A model generated the notes under the pieces. It was not told where the DNA came from. It saw only the letters and a list, made by a program, of their open reading frames with translations, and made no database searches. Shown here in pieces: positions 45,329 to 52,756 of a DNA stretch of 64,000 bases. The stretch covers positions 3,673,225-3,737,224 of the forward strand of contig NZ_CP061368.1 of the NCBI RefSeq assembly GCF_014725735.1, in the 5' to 3' direction. Positions within the stretch are counted from its first letter, which is position 1. Every line of letters begins with the position of its first letter. Origin of the DNA: Wenzhouxiangella sp. AB-CW3. GTDB taxonomy: Bacteria > Pseudomonadota > Gammaproteobacteria > Xanthomonadales > Wenzhouxiangellaceae. The position numbers and the translations under genes were made by a program.

Positions 45329-45985
45329 TCAGATCCGGTTTCGTTCGAAGTGGCCGCGCAGCCTCTGAAATTGTTCGGCCATGCGTTGCGGTTCCAGTGG
45401 CGGTGACAACGCCCCGACCACGCGACCGCGTGGATCGACGATCATCACCGACGAGGTATGGTCGATGCTGCGATAGCCTGTCTCGTCGACATGCTCGGCA
45501 TACTTGATCGCCATGGGAGCAGCCAGGCGATCGATCTGCTCGAGTTCGCCGTGCAGCCCGATGAAGTCCTCGTGGTACCAGTCCAGGTATTCCTGCATTT
45601 CCGCGGGACTGTCATTGTCCGGGTCGAGCGAGACAAACAGTACCTGGAGGTTGTCAGCGGCTCCCTGTGCTTCGAGAAAATCATGCATGCCGCGCAATGC
45701 ATGGAGGCTCATCGGGCAGACATCGGGACAGGCCATGTAGCCGTAGAAGACAAAACTCCAGTACCCCTTGAACTGGTCGCGACCAAAGGGCCGTCCGTGC
45801 TGGGTATGAAGCTGGAACTCGGCCAGTGAACGCGGCTCCGGCCACATCACGGCCTGCACCTCGGGCGGCGCACTGCCCCAGGCAGTGCGCCCTGTCGGTT
45901 GCTGGCTGAGCCAGATTCCGGCCAGCAGCGAACCCGCCATGACCAGCAGCAGAAACGGAATCAGCAGCCGGCGGCGGGTGGTCAT
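45329..45985 (-). CDS. SCO1/SenC-type copper metallochaperone
   Basis: A 218-residue protein with an N-terminal membrane anchor (LLIPFLLLVMAGSLLAGIWL) and a thioredoxin-like domain with the copper site CPDVCP and a conserved His near the C-terminus (SIDHTSSVMIV). It probably delivers copper to a CuA site, such as the subunit II at 54459-55031. ATG 45985 is chosen because it gives a normal anchor. The longer frame to 46060 lies within the cytochrome gene. A second SCO gene is at 51039-51836. Confidence 0.9.
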   Translation of the reverse strand: MTTRRRLLIPFLLLVMAGSLLAGIWLSQQPTGRTAWGSAPPEVQAVMWPEPRSLAEFQLHTQHGRPFGRDQFKGYWSFVFYGYMACPDVCPMSLHALRGMHDFLEAQGAADNLQVLFVSLDPDNDSPAEMQEYLDWYHEDFIGLHGELEQIDRLAAPMAIKYAEHVDETGYRSIDHTSSVMIVDPRGRVVGALSPPLEPQRMAEQFQRLRGHFERNRI

Positions 45986-45992
45986 GACTGGC

Positions 45993-46343
45993 TCAATCGG
46001 CCAGGCTGCGGATGAAGGCAACGACGTTGTCGAGGTCGTCATCATCCAGGGTGTGACCAAATGCGGTCATCGTCGGTGCCAGACCGGCAGCCGGTCCACC
46101 CTTTTCGGTCACCAGGCGAATATGATCGTCGGTGGTTTCCTCCTGCCAGGCCGGGTCCGACATGTCAGGCGGTGCCGGACGCAAGGCACGGCCGGCCGGG
46201 CCGTCACCCTTGCCGGAATCACCGTGACAGGTGGCACAGAGTTGCTTGAACTTGGTCTCGCCGGCTTCGACATCGGCGGCGGAGACCGGCTGAACCGCCA
46301 CGGCCAGGGCGGCGACACACAGGGCATTGAAAATAAGGCGCAT
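45993..46343 (-). CDS. Small periplasmic c-type cytochrome
   Basis: A 116-residue monoheme cytochrome with a signal peptide (ALCVAALAVAVQPVSA), one CATCH motif and a probable axial Met in TMTAFGHTLDD. It closely resembles the cytochrome upstream of the NirK-like gene and likely arose from the same family. It leads an operon with SCO and ubiT. It could feed electrons to the CuA-type heme-copper enzyme encoded nearby. Confidence 0.9.
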   Translation of the reverse strand: MRLIFNALCVAALAVAVQPVSAADVEAGETKFKQLCATCHGDSGKGDGPAGRALRPAPPDMSDPAWQEETTDDHIRLVTEKGGPAAGLAPTMTAFGHTLDDDDLDNVVAFIRSLAD

Positions 46344-46486
46344 TTCCGTTTCCTCGGTTTGGATTGCAGTTCGATTGTATCGTCTTGTTGGTTATAGGGC
46401 CGCCAACGCGGTCCTTTACTTGGATGCGTTCAGTATAAAGAAGTTTCCCGAATGCATTTTTGATTTCGCGCAAGCTTTCGTCTTGG

Positions 46487-46654
46487 GGGAAGCTCTGAAG
46501 AACGTAGCGAGCGGGCGCCTGACGGTGGCCGCCGGAGCGCAGAAACCGCAGCGCCGGGTCGGAGCCGTCGCGCGTGTATATGTGAAATACATGAGGATTT
46601 TGAGCACCGCCGGACGCCGTCAGGCGCACGCGCAGTAGTTCTTCAGAGCTTCCC
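46487..46654. mobile_element. MITE-like element with 17-bp perfect terminal inverted repeats
   Basis: A 168-bp segment bounded by GGGAAGCTCTGAAGAAC (46487-46503) and its exact reverse complement (46638-46654). Complementarity extends inward to CGCCTGACGG on both sides (about 38 bp with mismatches). There is no transposase. The ends are IS5-like in style. I see no clear target duplication. ORFs read within it are not real genes. The region 46344-46486 next to it shows no gene and is presumably the promoter for the cytochrome. Confidence 0.8.
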
Positions 46655-47101
46655 GAGCCACCTTTCAAGGTGCTCGACATGCTCGGCTTCCTCTTCCGAG
46701 AACTCCTGGGCCAGTTCCTGGACACGTTCCGAGCGGGTTTCTCCGGCGATCATGGAATAGAAGTCGCAGGCACGGCGCTCGGTTTCCAGGGCAGTCTCGA
46801 TGGCCTTTTTCGGTGTGATACCGTCGAGTTCGGCGTGGGCCAGTGGATTCTCCGGGCTCCACCGGTCTGGCCAGGTGACATCGTCAAGATCGTCCTCGAA
46901 AACCTTGCCCAGTTCACGCTCCTGAATCTCGCGCACTTCCTTGTGGTGCAAGCGCGAGAACTCGCCGAACTTCGCGAACAGGGCGGTGACCTCCTCATCG
47001 CCGAGCTCGTCCATCTTCTGCGCCAGCTGGTCGTAGCCGGCGGCCGCGTCAGCCTCGAGCATGGCGGCACATCTCAAGAATCGTTCCAGGTCATGAATCA
47101 T
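46643..47101 (-). CDS. Rubrerythrin/ferritin-like protein with 3' end formed by the MITE
   Basis: A 152-residue four-helix protein with di-iron-type Glu/His patterns (LEADAAAGYDQLAQKM, EFSRLHHKEVREI, ALETERRACDFYSMI, EFSEEEAEHVEHLERWL). It is a paralogue of 32312-32830. The last codons GGG-AAG-CTC-TGA are exactly the outer end of the MITE, so the insertion supplied the stop and the terminal GKL. The parent gene may once have continued, since the paralogue extends about 18 residues further. Function is likely iron binding or peroxide protection. Confidence 0.82.
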   Translation of the reverse strand: MIHDLERFLRCAAMLEADAAAGYDQLAQKMDELGDEEVTALFAKFGEFSRLHHKEVREIQERELGKVFEDDLDDVTWPDRWSPENPLAHAELDGITPKKAIETALETERRACDFYSMIAGETRSERVQELAQEFSEEEAEHVEHLERWLGKL

Positions 47102-47106
47102 GTCTT

Positions 47107-47295
47107 TCAGCCTCCGGTCAGCGCGCGCATGATCAACTGGGCTGCGATCACCAGCCCGAGAAAGATCAGAAAGAACCAGGCCGAGCGCCAGCCACCCAGC
47201 GGCTTGCCGTGGCGGCGCTCGATGGCCATGACGGCGTGGTGGCTGATGAAGTACACCACCACCACGACCAGTCCGAAAAGCAGAATTTCCATCAT
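47107..47295 (-). CDS. Small membrane protein (about 62 aa)
   Basis: A short protein with two hydrophobic segments (MEILLFGLVVVVVYFISHH and FFLIFLGLVIAAQLIMRAL). I do not recognise a family. ATG 47295 puts the first hydrophobic segment at the N-terminus, while an in-frame ATG at 47313 adds six residues. It lies 5 bp before the ferritin-like gene on the same strand, so they are likely co-transcribed. Confidence 0.6.
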   Translation of the reverse strand: MMEILLFGLVVVVVYFISHHAVMAIERRHGKPLGGWRSAWFFLIFLGLVIAAQLIMRALTGG

Positions 47296-47322
47296 GTCGT
47301 TATTTCTCCGCAAAAGTGAACC

Positions 47323-47541
47323 GGATCATTTGCATGCTTTGGCCATTGTTCCATCGGGGCTTGAAATAACCGCAGATGAACGCGGATAAACGCGGATAGA
47401 AATGTGCTCACTAATGAGCAGACGCTCGGAACTTCCGAGCCGTTTTTTCCGTAATACATAAACTCCTCGTCCATCTGCGTTCATCTGCGGTCGAATGATC
47501 CCAATCCGGACCATGACCGAGAAACATGCGTTGTCAGGATA
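47323..47541. repeat. Large inverted repeat with decamer units, copy A
   Basis: Left arm contains tandem 10-mers CGCAGATGAA, CGCGGATAAA, CGCGGATAGA (47371-47400). The right arm has the complement (ATCTGCGTTCATCTGCGG, 47473-47490), followed by a tail GGACCATGACCGAGAAACAT. The outer parts of both arms are also related (CATGCTTTGGCCATTGTTCC against the tail complement). The interior holds a TGCTCA/TGAGCA hairpin. It lies just past the stop of the 459-aa gene. A second copy is at 62276-62578. Confidence 0.78.
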
Positions 47542-47546
47542 GTGAA

Positions 47547-48926
47547 TCAGGTCGCGCCGGCCAGAACGGGACGGCGGCGGGTGAGCACGGCCTGGCCGTA
47601 GGCGACCAGGAACAGCACGCCGCCAATGATGGCGACAAGGCCGCCGATCCCCATGACGATCATGCCGCCAAGCTGGGCGATGGTCTCGAGCATCTGGTCG
47701 GCACCCGCGGTCTTGCGCTGAACGCCGTGACCGCCGGAAAACGCCAGCCCGATGACATGCAGAAACTGACCCGTCCCGTATATCCAGGGCAGGGCCAGCA
47801 TCATCTTCAGGCTGGCCGGCCGAAATCCGAATTTGGGCAGCAGGTAGAGCGCCAGCATCATGAAGGTCAGGGTGATGGCGACGATGCAGCCGTGGTAGTG
47901 GGCCGGCACCATGGTGTTGGAGTCGGTAATCAGAAAGCCCAGCGCGCCGCCAAAACCGAACAGGGCGATGGAAAAGACCAGCCCGGCGCGCAGCGCACTT
48001 TCGGTCATATTCTTCGCCCGGTCGCTCTTCCACCAGCCGATCAGCAACGCCAGCCCGATCGGTCCGGACGCCAGTCCGCCGCCGGCGGCCATCAGCCAGA
48101 CGAAAAAGGTGCGGTGGCCGGGACTGCCGACATCAAAGTACAGGTAGCCCCAGATGGCCAAAAAGGCCGGGATCACGCCCGCGAGCAGGAAGGCCATGAC
48201 CAGGCGCGGACTCAGGGGGATGCGGATGCCCGAGCTGGAGGCCAGCCACAGCCAGGCCACCAGCATGAACTGCACCCAGGCAAACTGAAGAATGTGGCCA
48301 CCGCCCCAGAACAGCACCTCGTAGTACTGCGGGCCGAACAGGTATTCGGGCATGGCCAGGAACGACCAGATCAGCGCACCGAACGACAGCACCAGCGCGA
48401 TCACCCCGGTGTGCACGCCAAAGCGCATCACGCCCTCCTCGGCCGGCTGGCCGGATGCGGCCAACGGGTTGACCATCGAACGCATGGCGCTGATCAGCAG
48501 GCCCAGACCAAAGATGGCCAGGCCACCGAGAAACAGGGCATTGTCGAGCACCGGTACGTAGTTGCTCATGATGGCCTGGCCTTGCTGGAACGGGGCGATG
48601 GCGATCAGAAGCGAACCGACCGCCATCACGACCAGCGAACCCCACCCGGTGATGGCCGCCACCGGCCGGCTGGCCAGCGTCCAAAGAATCGCGCTGAAGG
48701 CGCCGAACCACACCAGCACCGAGAAATCGACGTGGGCGACGATAGCCAGGTGGAAAAAGTTTTCATAGGGAAACAGCGTGGACACGCCCGGCGTGCGCGA
48801 GGCCACGATGAGGATGACGAACACGCCAGAGAGCAACAGCGCGATCACCGCCGCCTGCATCCAGGCATTGGCCAGGGGCTTGCGGAAGTCGTCGGGTACG
48901 GTCAGTTGCCAGGATTGCTGTTGCAT
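47547..48926 (-). CDS. Heme-copper oxidase subunit I-like protein with altered CuB site
   Basis: A 459-residue polytopic protein of about 12 helices in the cbb3/NOR-like style. Heme ligands are visible: H65 in helix II (AHVDFSVLVW) and H343/H345 in helix X (VPAHYHG). CuB-type ligands are incomplete. Helix VI has H211 (GGGHILQF) and no Tyr four residues later, while helix VII shows only GHRT (H271, R272) where a His pair is expected. It may be a NO-reductase-like family with a modified metal site or a redox-inactive partner. ATG 48926 follows an AAGGAG site. It is the last gene of the respiratory operon. Assignments are by eye. Confidence 0.75.
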   Translation of the reverse strand: MQQQSWQLTVPDDFRKPLANAWMQAAVIALLLSGVFVILIVASRTPGVSTLFPYENFFHLAIVAHVDFSVLVWFGAFSAILWTLASRPVAAITGWGSLVVMAVGSLLIAIAPFQQGQAIMSNYVPVLDNALFLGGLAIFGLGLLISAMRSMVNPLAASGQPAEEGVMRFGVHTGVIALVLSFGALIWSFLAMPEYLFGPQYYEVLFWGGGHILQFAWVQFMLVAWLWLASSSGIRIPLSPRLVMAFLLAGVIPAFLAIWGYLYFDVGSPGHRTFFVWLMAAGGGLASGPIGLALLIGWWKSDRAKNMTESALRAGLVFSIALFGFGGALGFLITDSNTMVPAHYHGCIVAITLTFMMLALYLLPKFGFRPASLKMMLALPWIYGTGQFLHVIGLAFSGGHGVQRKTAGADQMLETIAQLGGMIVMGIGGLVAIIGGVLFLVAYGQAVLTRRRPVLAGAT

Positions 48927-48955
48927 GATGTTCTCCTTGTACCAGGGCCTCATCG

Positions 48956-49462
48956 CTATTGCGGAAGACGCAGGGCGACGTCACCGTCGCCGATCTCCAG
49001 CAGGGCCGAGTGGCCCGGTTCCAGTGCCAGTTTGAATTGGCGCTGCATGTCATAGCCCTCCTCGCGCGGGCTGTCGCGCAGGGCCAGTTCCAGTTCGTAA
49101 TGTCCGGCCGGCAGCGGCTCGAATTCGAGCAGGTAGGCGCGTCCGTCTTCCTGCCATCCGGCGGCCTTGACGCGCCGGTCGATGATCAGCTCACCGTCCA
49201 GGCGCACCCGCACCAGGGTCGGAACGCGCCCGCGCGGGCAGACTTCGGTGACACGCCGCGTGGGCGGCAGATCGGTCTGTTCTTCCTCGGTCAGGGGGCG
49301 GCAGGGCTCGACGCGTTCGGCCAGGTGGGCCATGCTGATCTTCAGTTCGCCGTAGCCTTCAGGCACGGGCGAGAAGGCAGGGCCCATGGCGAAAGCGGCA
49401 ATCACGACCAGGAACAGGGTCCAGGCCGCCAACTGGCCGACATGACGTGCCAGGCGCCTCAT
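48956..49462 (-). CDS. Membrane-anchored unknown protein in the respiratory operon
   Basis: A 168-residue protein with one N-terminal hydrophobic helix (AAWTLFLVVIAAFAMGPAF) and a beta-rich periplasmic part containing two Cys (about 54 and 75), GHYELELALRD and LEPGHSALLEIGDG. No family is recognised. Its ATG overlaps the stop of the cytochrome b/ferredoxin fusion (ATGA) and it precedes the heme-copper-like gene by 29 bp, so it probably helps assemble or fold those proteins. Confidence 0.7.
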   Translation of the reverse strand: MRRLARHVGQLAAWTLFLVVIAAFAMGPAFSPVPEGYGELKISMAHLAERVEPCRPLTEEEQTDLPPTRRVTEVCPRGRVPTLVRVRLDGELIIDRRVKAAGWQEDGRAYLLEFEPLPAGHYELELALRDSPREEGYDMQRQFKLALEPGHSALLEIGDGDVALRLPQ

Positions 49463-51042
49463 TGCACTTCCTCGCGCCGGCCCGACTCCTGCGGGTCGGT
49501 TTGCTCTTCTTCGCCGGAAAGGTCGGCCAGGTGTTTACCGAATTCGGTCAGTTTCTGATCCAGCCGGGTTTCGTCACCTGTCTTCATCCATACCGTCAAA
49601 AGACGTTCGCGCGGCACCCGTTTGCGCAGGCCGGGCTGGCGTTCGCGTTCGATGCGCTGGCGGGTGAAATCATCGCCGAGGCGGTGGTGACAGTCGCAGC
49701 CCTCGCAGCCGGCAATCGCCACCCCGGAATAGCCCGTCGAACGCATGGCGTAGTCGATGCCCGCGGGCGGAATCATACCCACGCAGGGCAAGCTGACGGT
49801 ATGGGTCTTCGGACCGGCCACGCGTTCGACCCGCGGGCCGTGGTCGCAGCCGAACACCAGCACCGCTCCGCGCGCCTTGTCTGCCGCCACATCGATCTGC
49901 AGCCGGAAATCTTCCATGGTGAAGTGCGGCATCTCGATGCCGGTGGTCAGCGGTCGGCGCTGGCGAAACGGCGAGGAGGACGGGCAAGATCCCGTGCAGA
50001 TCCCGCAGGACACGCACAGGTCGGGATTGACCTTGGCCTCGAGTTTGAAATTGCGCTCGTCGCTGCGCTCGACCATGTCGATGGCGCCGTAGGGGCAGTC
50101 CTCGGCACAGAAACCGCAGCCGGTACAGTCGGGCAGGTGCACTTCGGCGACAGGCGGCTTCTTGGCCGGCGGCAGCCACGGCAGGGCGGCCAGCACCAGG
50201 GTGCCGCCACCGGCGACCAGCCACACGAAGCCCTCGGAGGTCAGAGACATCAGCGGGAAGATGGCCAGGTAGAACCAGTCGATGTCCAGCGACAGCGGGA
50301 CGCGGTCGAGATCGGCCGGCGGGTGGCTGTAGACCGGCACCAGCACCGACAGCACCAGTAGTGCGACCAGGCTGCCCAGCATCAGCTTGCGCGTCGGGTT
50401 GATGCGCGGGCGACGAACCCTGAGCAGGTGGAACCAGATCGCCAGCACCGCGATGATGGGCAGGCCGACCAAGTGGATAAAGGCGATCAGCGTGAACAGG
50501 CGACTGCTGACCGCCTCATTGCTGATGAAGTTGCGGCTCATCGGGTCGGTGAAGATCGGCAGCCAGTCCATCAGCCGCGCGCTACCCACGGCCACGTACT
50601 GGGCCAGCTCGTCCCACACCATCCAGTAGCCGGAAATGCCGAACCACAGCACGATCCAGATCAACGGCACACCGGTCAGCCAGGAGAACCAGCGTGGGCC
50701 CTTGTGGCGGCTGCGTATCATCTCGCGAACGATATGCAGACCCAGAGTGATCACCGCGGCGTCTGAAGCATAGCGGTGCAGGCTGCGCAGGATGCCGCCG
50801 GCATACCATTGCTCGTGCGTGAGATATTCCACCGATTCCCAGGCCCCTTCCAGGCTGGTGCGGTAGAAGATGAACAGGTAGATGCCGGTGACCAGGGCGA
50901 CGTAGAAAAAGAAGATGGTCAGCGCACCGAGGTGATGCATGGGATTGTGCACGCCGTCGAAGGCCCGCGACAACGGCATTTCCAGCCTTGCCAGGAGGCG
51001 CCTGGCCGATCCTGGCAGCGCGTGTGCTTGCGGGGTAGTCAT
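49459..51042 (-). CDS. Cytochrome b / 2x[4Fe-4S] ferredoxin / MvhD-like fusion protein
   Basis: A 527-residue multidomain protein. Residues 1-210 are a cytochrome b/b6-type four-helix bundle with two heme b pairs: H89/H103 (HX13H) and H190/H205 (HX14H). Three more hydrophobic helices (about 215-295) follow. Residues 303-355 have two [4Fe-4S] motifs: C306-C309-C312-C316 and C343-C346-C349-C353. Residues 390-500 look like an MvhD/hydrogenase iron-sulfur domain (VFGCDHG, LPCVGM, GCEGCDC). The order resembles QmoB/QmoC-type parts joined. It should move electrons between quinol and a soluble partner or the heme-copper subunits. Confidence 0.85.
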   Translation of the reverse strand: MTTPQAHALPGSARRLLARLEMPLSRAFDGVHNPMHHLGALTIFFFYVALVTGIYLFIFYRTSLEGAWESVEYLTHEQWYAGGILRSLHRYASDAAVITLGLHIVREMIRSRHKGPRWFSWLTGVPLIWIVLWFGISGYWMVWDELAQYVAVGSARLMDWLPIFTDPMSRNFISNEAVSSRLFTLIAFIHLVGLPIIAVLAIWFHLLRVRRPRINPTRKLMLGSLVALLVLSVLVPVYSHPPADLDRVPLSLDIDWFYLAIFPLMSLTSEGFVWLVAGGGTLVLAALPWLPPAKKPPVAEVHLPDCTGCGFCAEDCPYGAIDMVERSDERNFKLEAKVNPDLCVSCGICTGSCPSSSPFRQRRPLTTGIEMPHFTMEDFRLQIDVAADKARGAVLVFGCDHGPRVERVAGPKTHTVSLPCVGMIPPAGIDYAMRSTGYSGVAIAGCEGCDCHHRLGDDFTRQRIERERQPGLRKRVPRERLLTVWMKTGDETRLDQKLTEFGKHLADLSGEEEQTDPQESGRREEVQ

Positions 51043-51836
51043 ACCGTTCTCCGGCGACGGTAGTGGACAATCTCCACGCCCAGCCAGCCCAGCGCGAGCG
51101 CGAGAATGACGGTGCCAATGAAGATGCCCATGAACAGGGAATAATCGAAGTAGTAGCGGTCGCCGCGGGCGTCGTAGACGGTGCAGAACAGGCGCACGCG
51201 GTTGGCTACCCGGGTCAGCAGGCCGTCGTCGGGCGAGGGCCGACCCAGCACCAGATCTTTCATCGGCTCGACCAGCAAAGGCGTATCGAAGATCTCGCCG
51301 TAGACCTGGCGGTAGACACGGCCTTCCTGGTCGATGATGGTGACCTGCACGGTGTGATCGTAGCCGCGTGAGGACTCCTGGTAGATGAAGCCGACATCCT
51401 CCATGAGCTGTTCGAGTTCATCGGGATTGCGGCTGGCCATGAAGTGCCAGTTCGGGTCGCGCACGCCGTGCCGGCGGGCGTAGTGCTTCATGGCATCCGG
51501 GGTGTCGACCGGGTAGTCGAAGCCGATGGTGAGAAAGTTGAAGCTGGCATCGCCCAGGGCATTGCGCGCGATCTGGACGACGCGGTTGATGTGCTGCGTG
51601 CTGACGCTGCACGAATGCACGCAGGCGGTGTAGATCACCGAAATGACCAGCGGGGCGCCGTAGAAGTCGGCCAGTCGATGGGCCTCGCCGTTGGTATCGA
51701 TCAGTTCGATATCGCGCACTTCACGCCCCAGGGCGGCCTGGCTGACCTCGATGGCTTCGCGATTGATGTCGGCTTCGGCGGTTGCGGCAAGCAACAGCGC
51801 CAGGGCCGCCGCGATTGCGCGCGCCCAGGCGTTCAT
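51039..51836 (-). CDS. SCO1/SenC-type assembly protein
   Basis: A 265-residue protein with a signal peptide (AIAAALALLLAATAEA), a thioredoxin-like domain with copper-type site TACVHSCSV, and one C-terminal transmembrane helix (FMGIFIGTVILALALGWLGV). It differs from the SCO at 45329-45985 in this C-terminal anchor. It likely loads the CuA site of the adjacent subunit II. The ATG at 51836 overlaps the cyoE stop, and the longer frame to 52313 is a shadow of cyoE. Confidence 0.88.
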   Translation of the reverse strand: MNAWARAIAAALALLLAATAEADINREAIEVSQAALGREVRDIELIDTNGEAHRLADFYGAPLVISVIYTACVHSCSVSTQHINRVVQIARNALGDASFNFLTIGFDYPVDTPDAMKHYARRHGVRDPNWHFMASRNPDELEQLMEDVGFIYQESSRGYDHTVQVTIIDQEGRVYRQVYGEIFDTPLLVEPMKDLVLGRPSPDDGLLTRVANRVRLFCTVYDARGDRYYFDYSLFMGIFIGTVILALALGWLGVEIVHYRRRRTV

Positions 51837-52756
51837 CCCGGCACCATGAAGGCGGTGAAAAGGCCGGCCAGCAGCGCACCCAGTTGAATCAGCGAGGCCT
51901 TGAAGGCGGTCATGGCCTTGCCGCGCACCGGGTCGCGCACCATCTGCCAGGTGGTCCACAGCAGCCAGCCCGAACCGGCCAGTGCACCCAGCCACAGAAG
52001 CGGCGTGTTCACGACCACGGCCAGCGCCACAGTACTGGCAGCCAGCAGCAGCGTGTTGATCCAGTTCCAGCGCACGGCGGTTGTCACGCCCCGGGTGACC
52101 GGCAGCATCGGCACCTTGGCGCGACGGTAATCGTCGGCCAGGGCGATGGCCAGGCTCCAGAAATGCGATGGGGTCCAGAGAAACAGCACCAGGGCCAGCC
52201 ACAACACGGCGGTGGAACCGAATTCGCCGGTTGCCGCGGCGCCGGCCAGCACGGCCCAGCTGCCGGCGGCACCGCCTATGACGATATTGAGGTCGGTGCG
52301 CCGCTTCAGCCACATCGTGTAGACGATGGCGTAGGTCAGCGCGCCGGCGGCGGTGAACAGCCCCGCGGCCAGGTTGAAGTGCCAGGCGGCCAGGCCGGAA
52401 CCAGCCGCAATCATGGCGAAAAACAGCACCGGCCAGGCGGTTCTGGCGCTGATCAGGCCGTTGACGAAGGGACGGCCGCGGGTGCGGCCCATGACCGCGT
52501 CGATATCGCGGTCATAGTAGTGGTTGTAGGCGCCGGCCCCCGACGCGGCCAGCAGCACCGCCACCGACAGGATCAGCGTATCGAGCAGCGGTGGCCACTG
52601 GCCCGCGGCCAGCACCGCGCCGCCCAAGGCCGCCAGGGTGATGGCAAAGCCGATGCGCACCTTGAACAGCGCGGTGCACAGTGCGACCAGGGAGACTGCC
52701 GGCGGCGGAGCAACCGCCGGCAGGGCCTGGGTGGTGTCGAGGGGACGCCGGCTCAT
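51833..52756 (-). CDS. cyoE: Heme O synthase (protoheme IX farnesyltransferase)
   Basis: A 307-residue UbiA-family membrane protein. Active-site Asp motifs are YNHYYDRDIDAVMGRTRGRP (20 residues) and DDYRRAKVPMLP. It farnesylates heme b to heme O, the precursor of heme A made by CtaA encoded at 56204-57277. This implies that the heme-copper enzyme of the cluster carries heme O or A. It overlaps the subunit I gene by one base (TGATG). Confidence 0.93.
   Translation of the reverse strand: MSRRPLDTTQALPAVAPPPAVSLVALCTALFKVRIGFAITLAALGGAVLAAGQWPPLLDTLILSVAVLLAASGAGAYNHYYDRDIDAVMGRTRGRPFVNGLISARTAWPVLFFAMIAAGSGLAAWHFNLAAGLFTAAGALTYAIVYTMWLKRRTDLNIVIGGAAGSWAVLAGAAATGEFGSTAVLWLALVLFLWTPSHFWSLAIALADDYRRAKVPMLPVTRGVTTAVRWNWINTLLLAASTVALAVVVNTPLLWLGALAGSGWLLWTTWQMVRDPVRGKAMTAFKASLIQLGALLAGLFTAFMVPG

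Noticed and set aside
46219-46725. 168-codon minus-strand frame between the cytochrome and ferritin-like genes
   Set aside because: Most of it lies within the MITE-like element and it overlaps both flanking genes. No conserved protein features.
47526-49055. 509-codon plus-strand frame opposite the heme-copper-like gene
   Set aside because: Same reason: low-complexity antisense reading without recognisable motifs.
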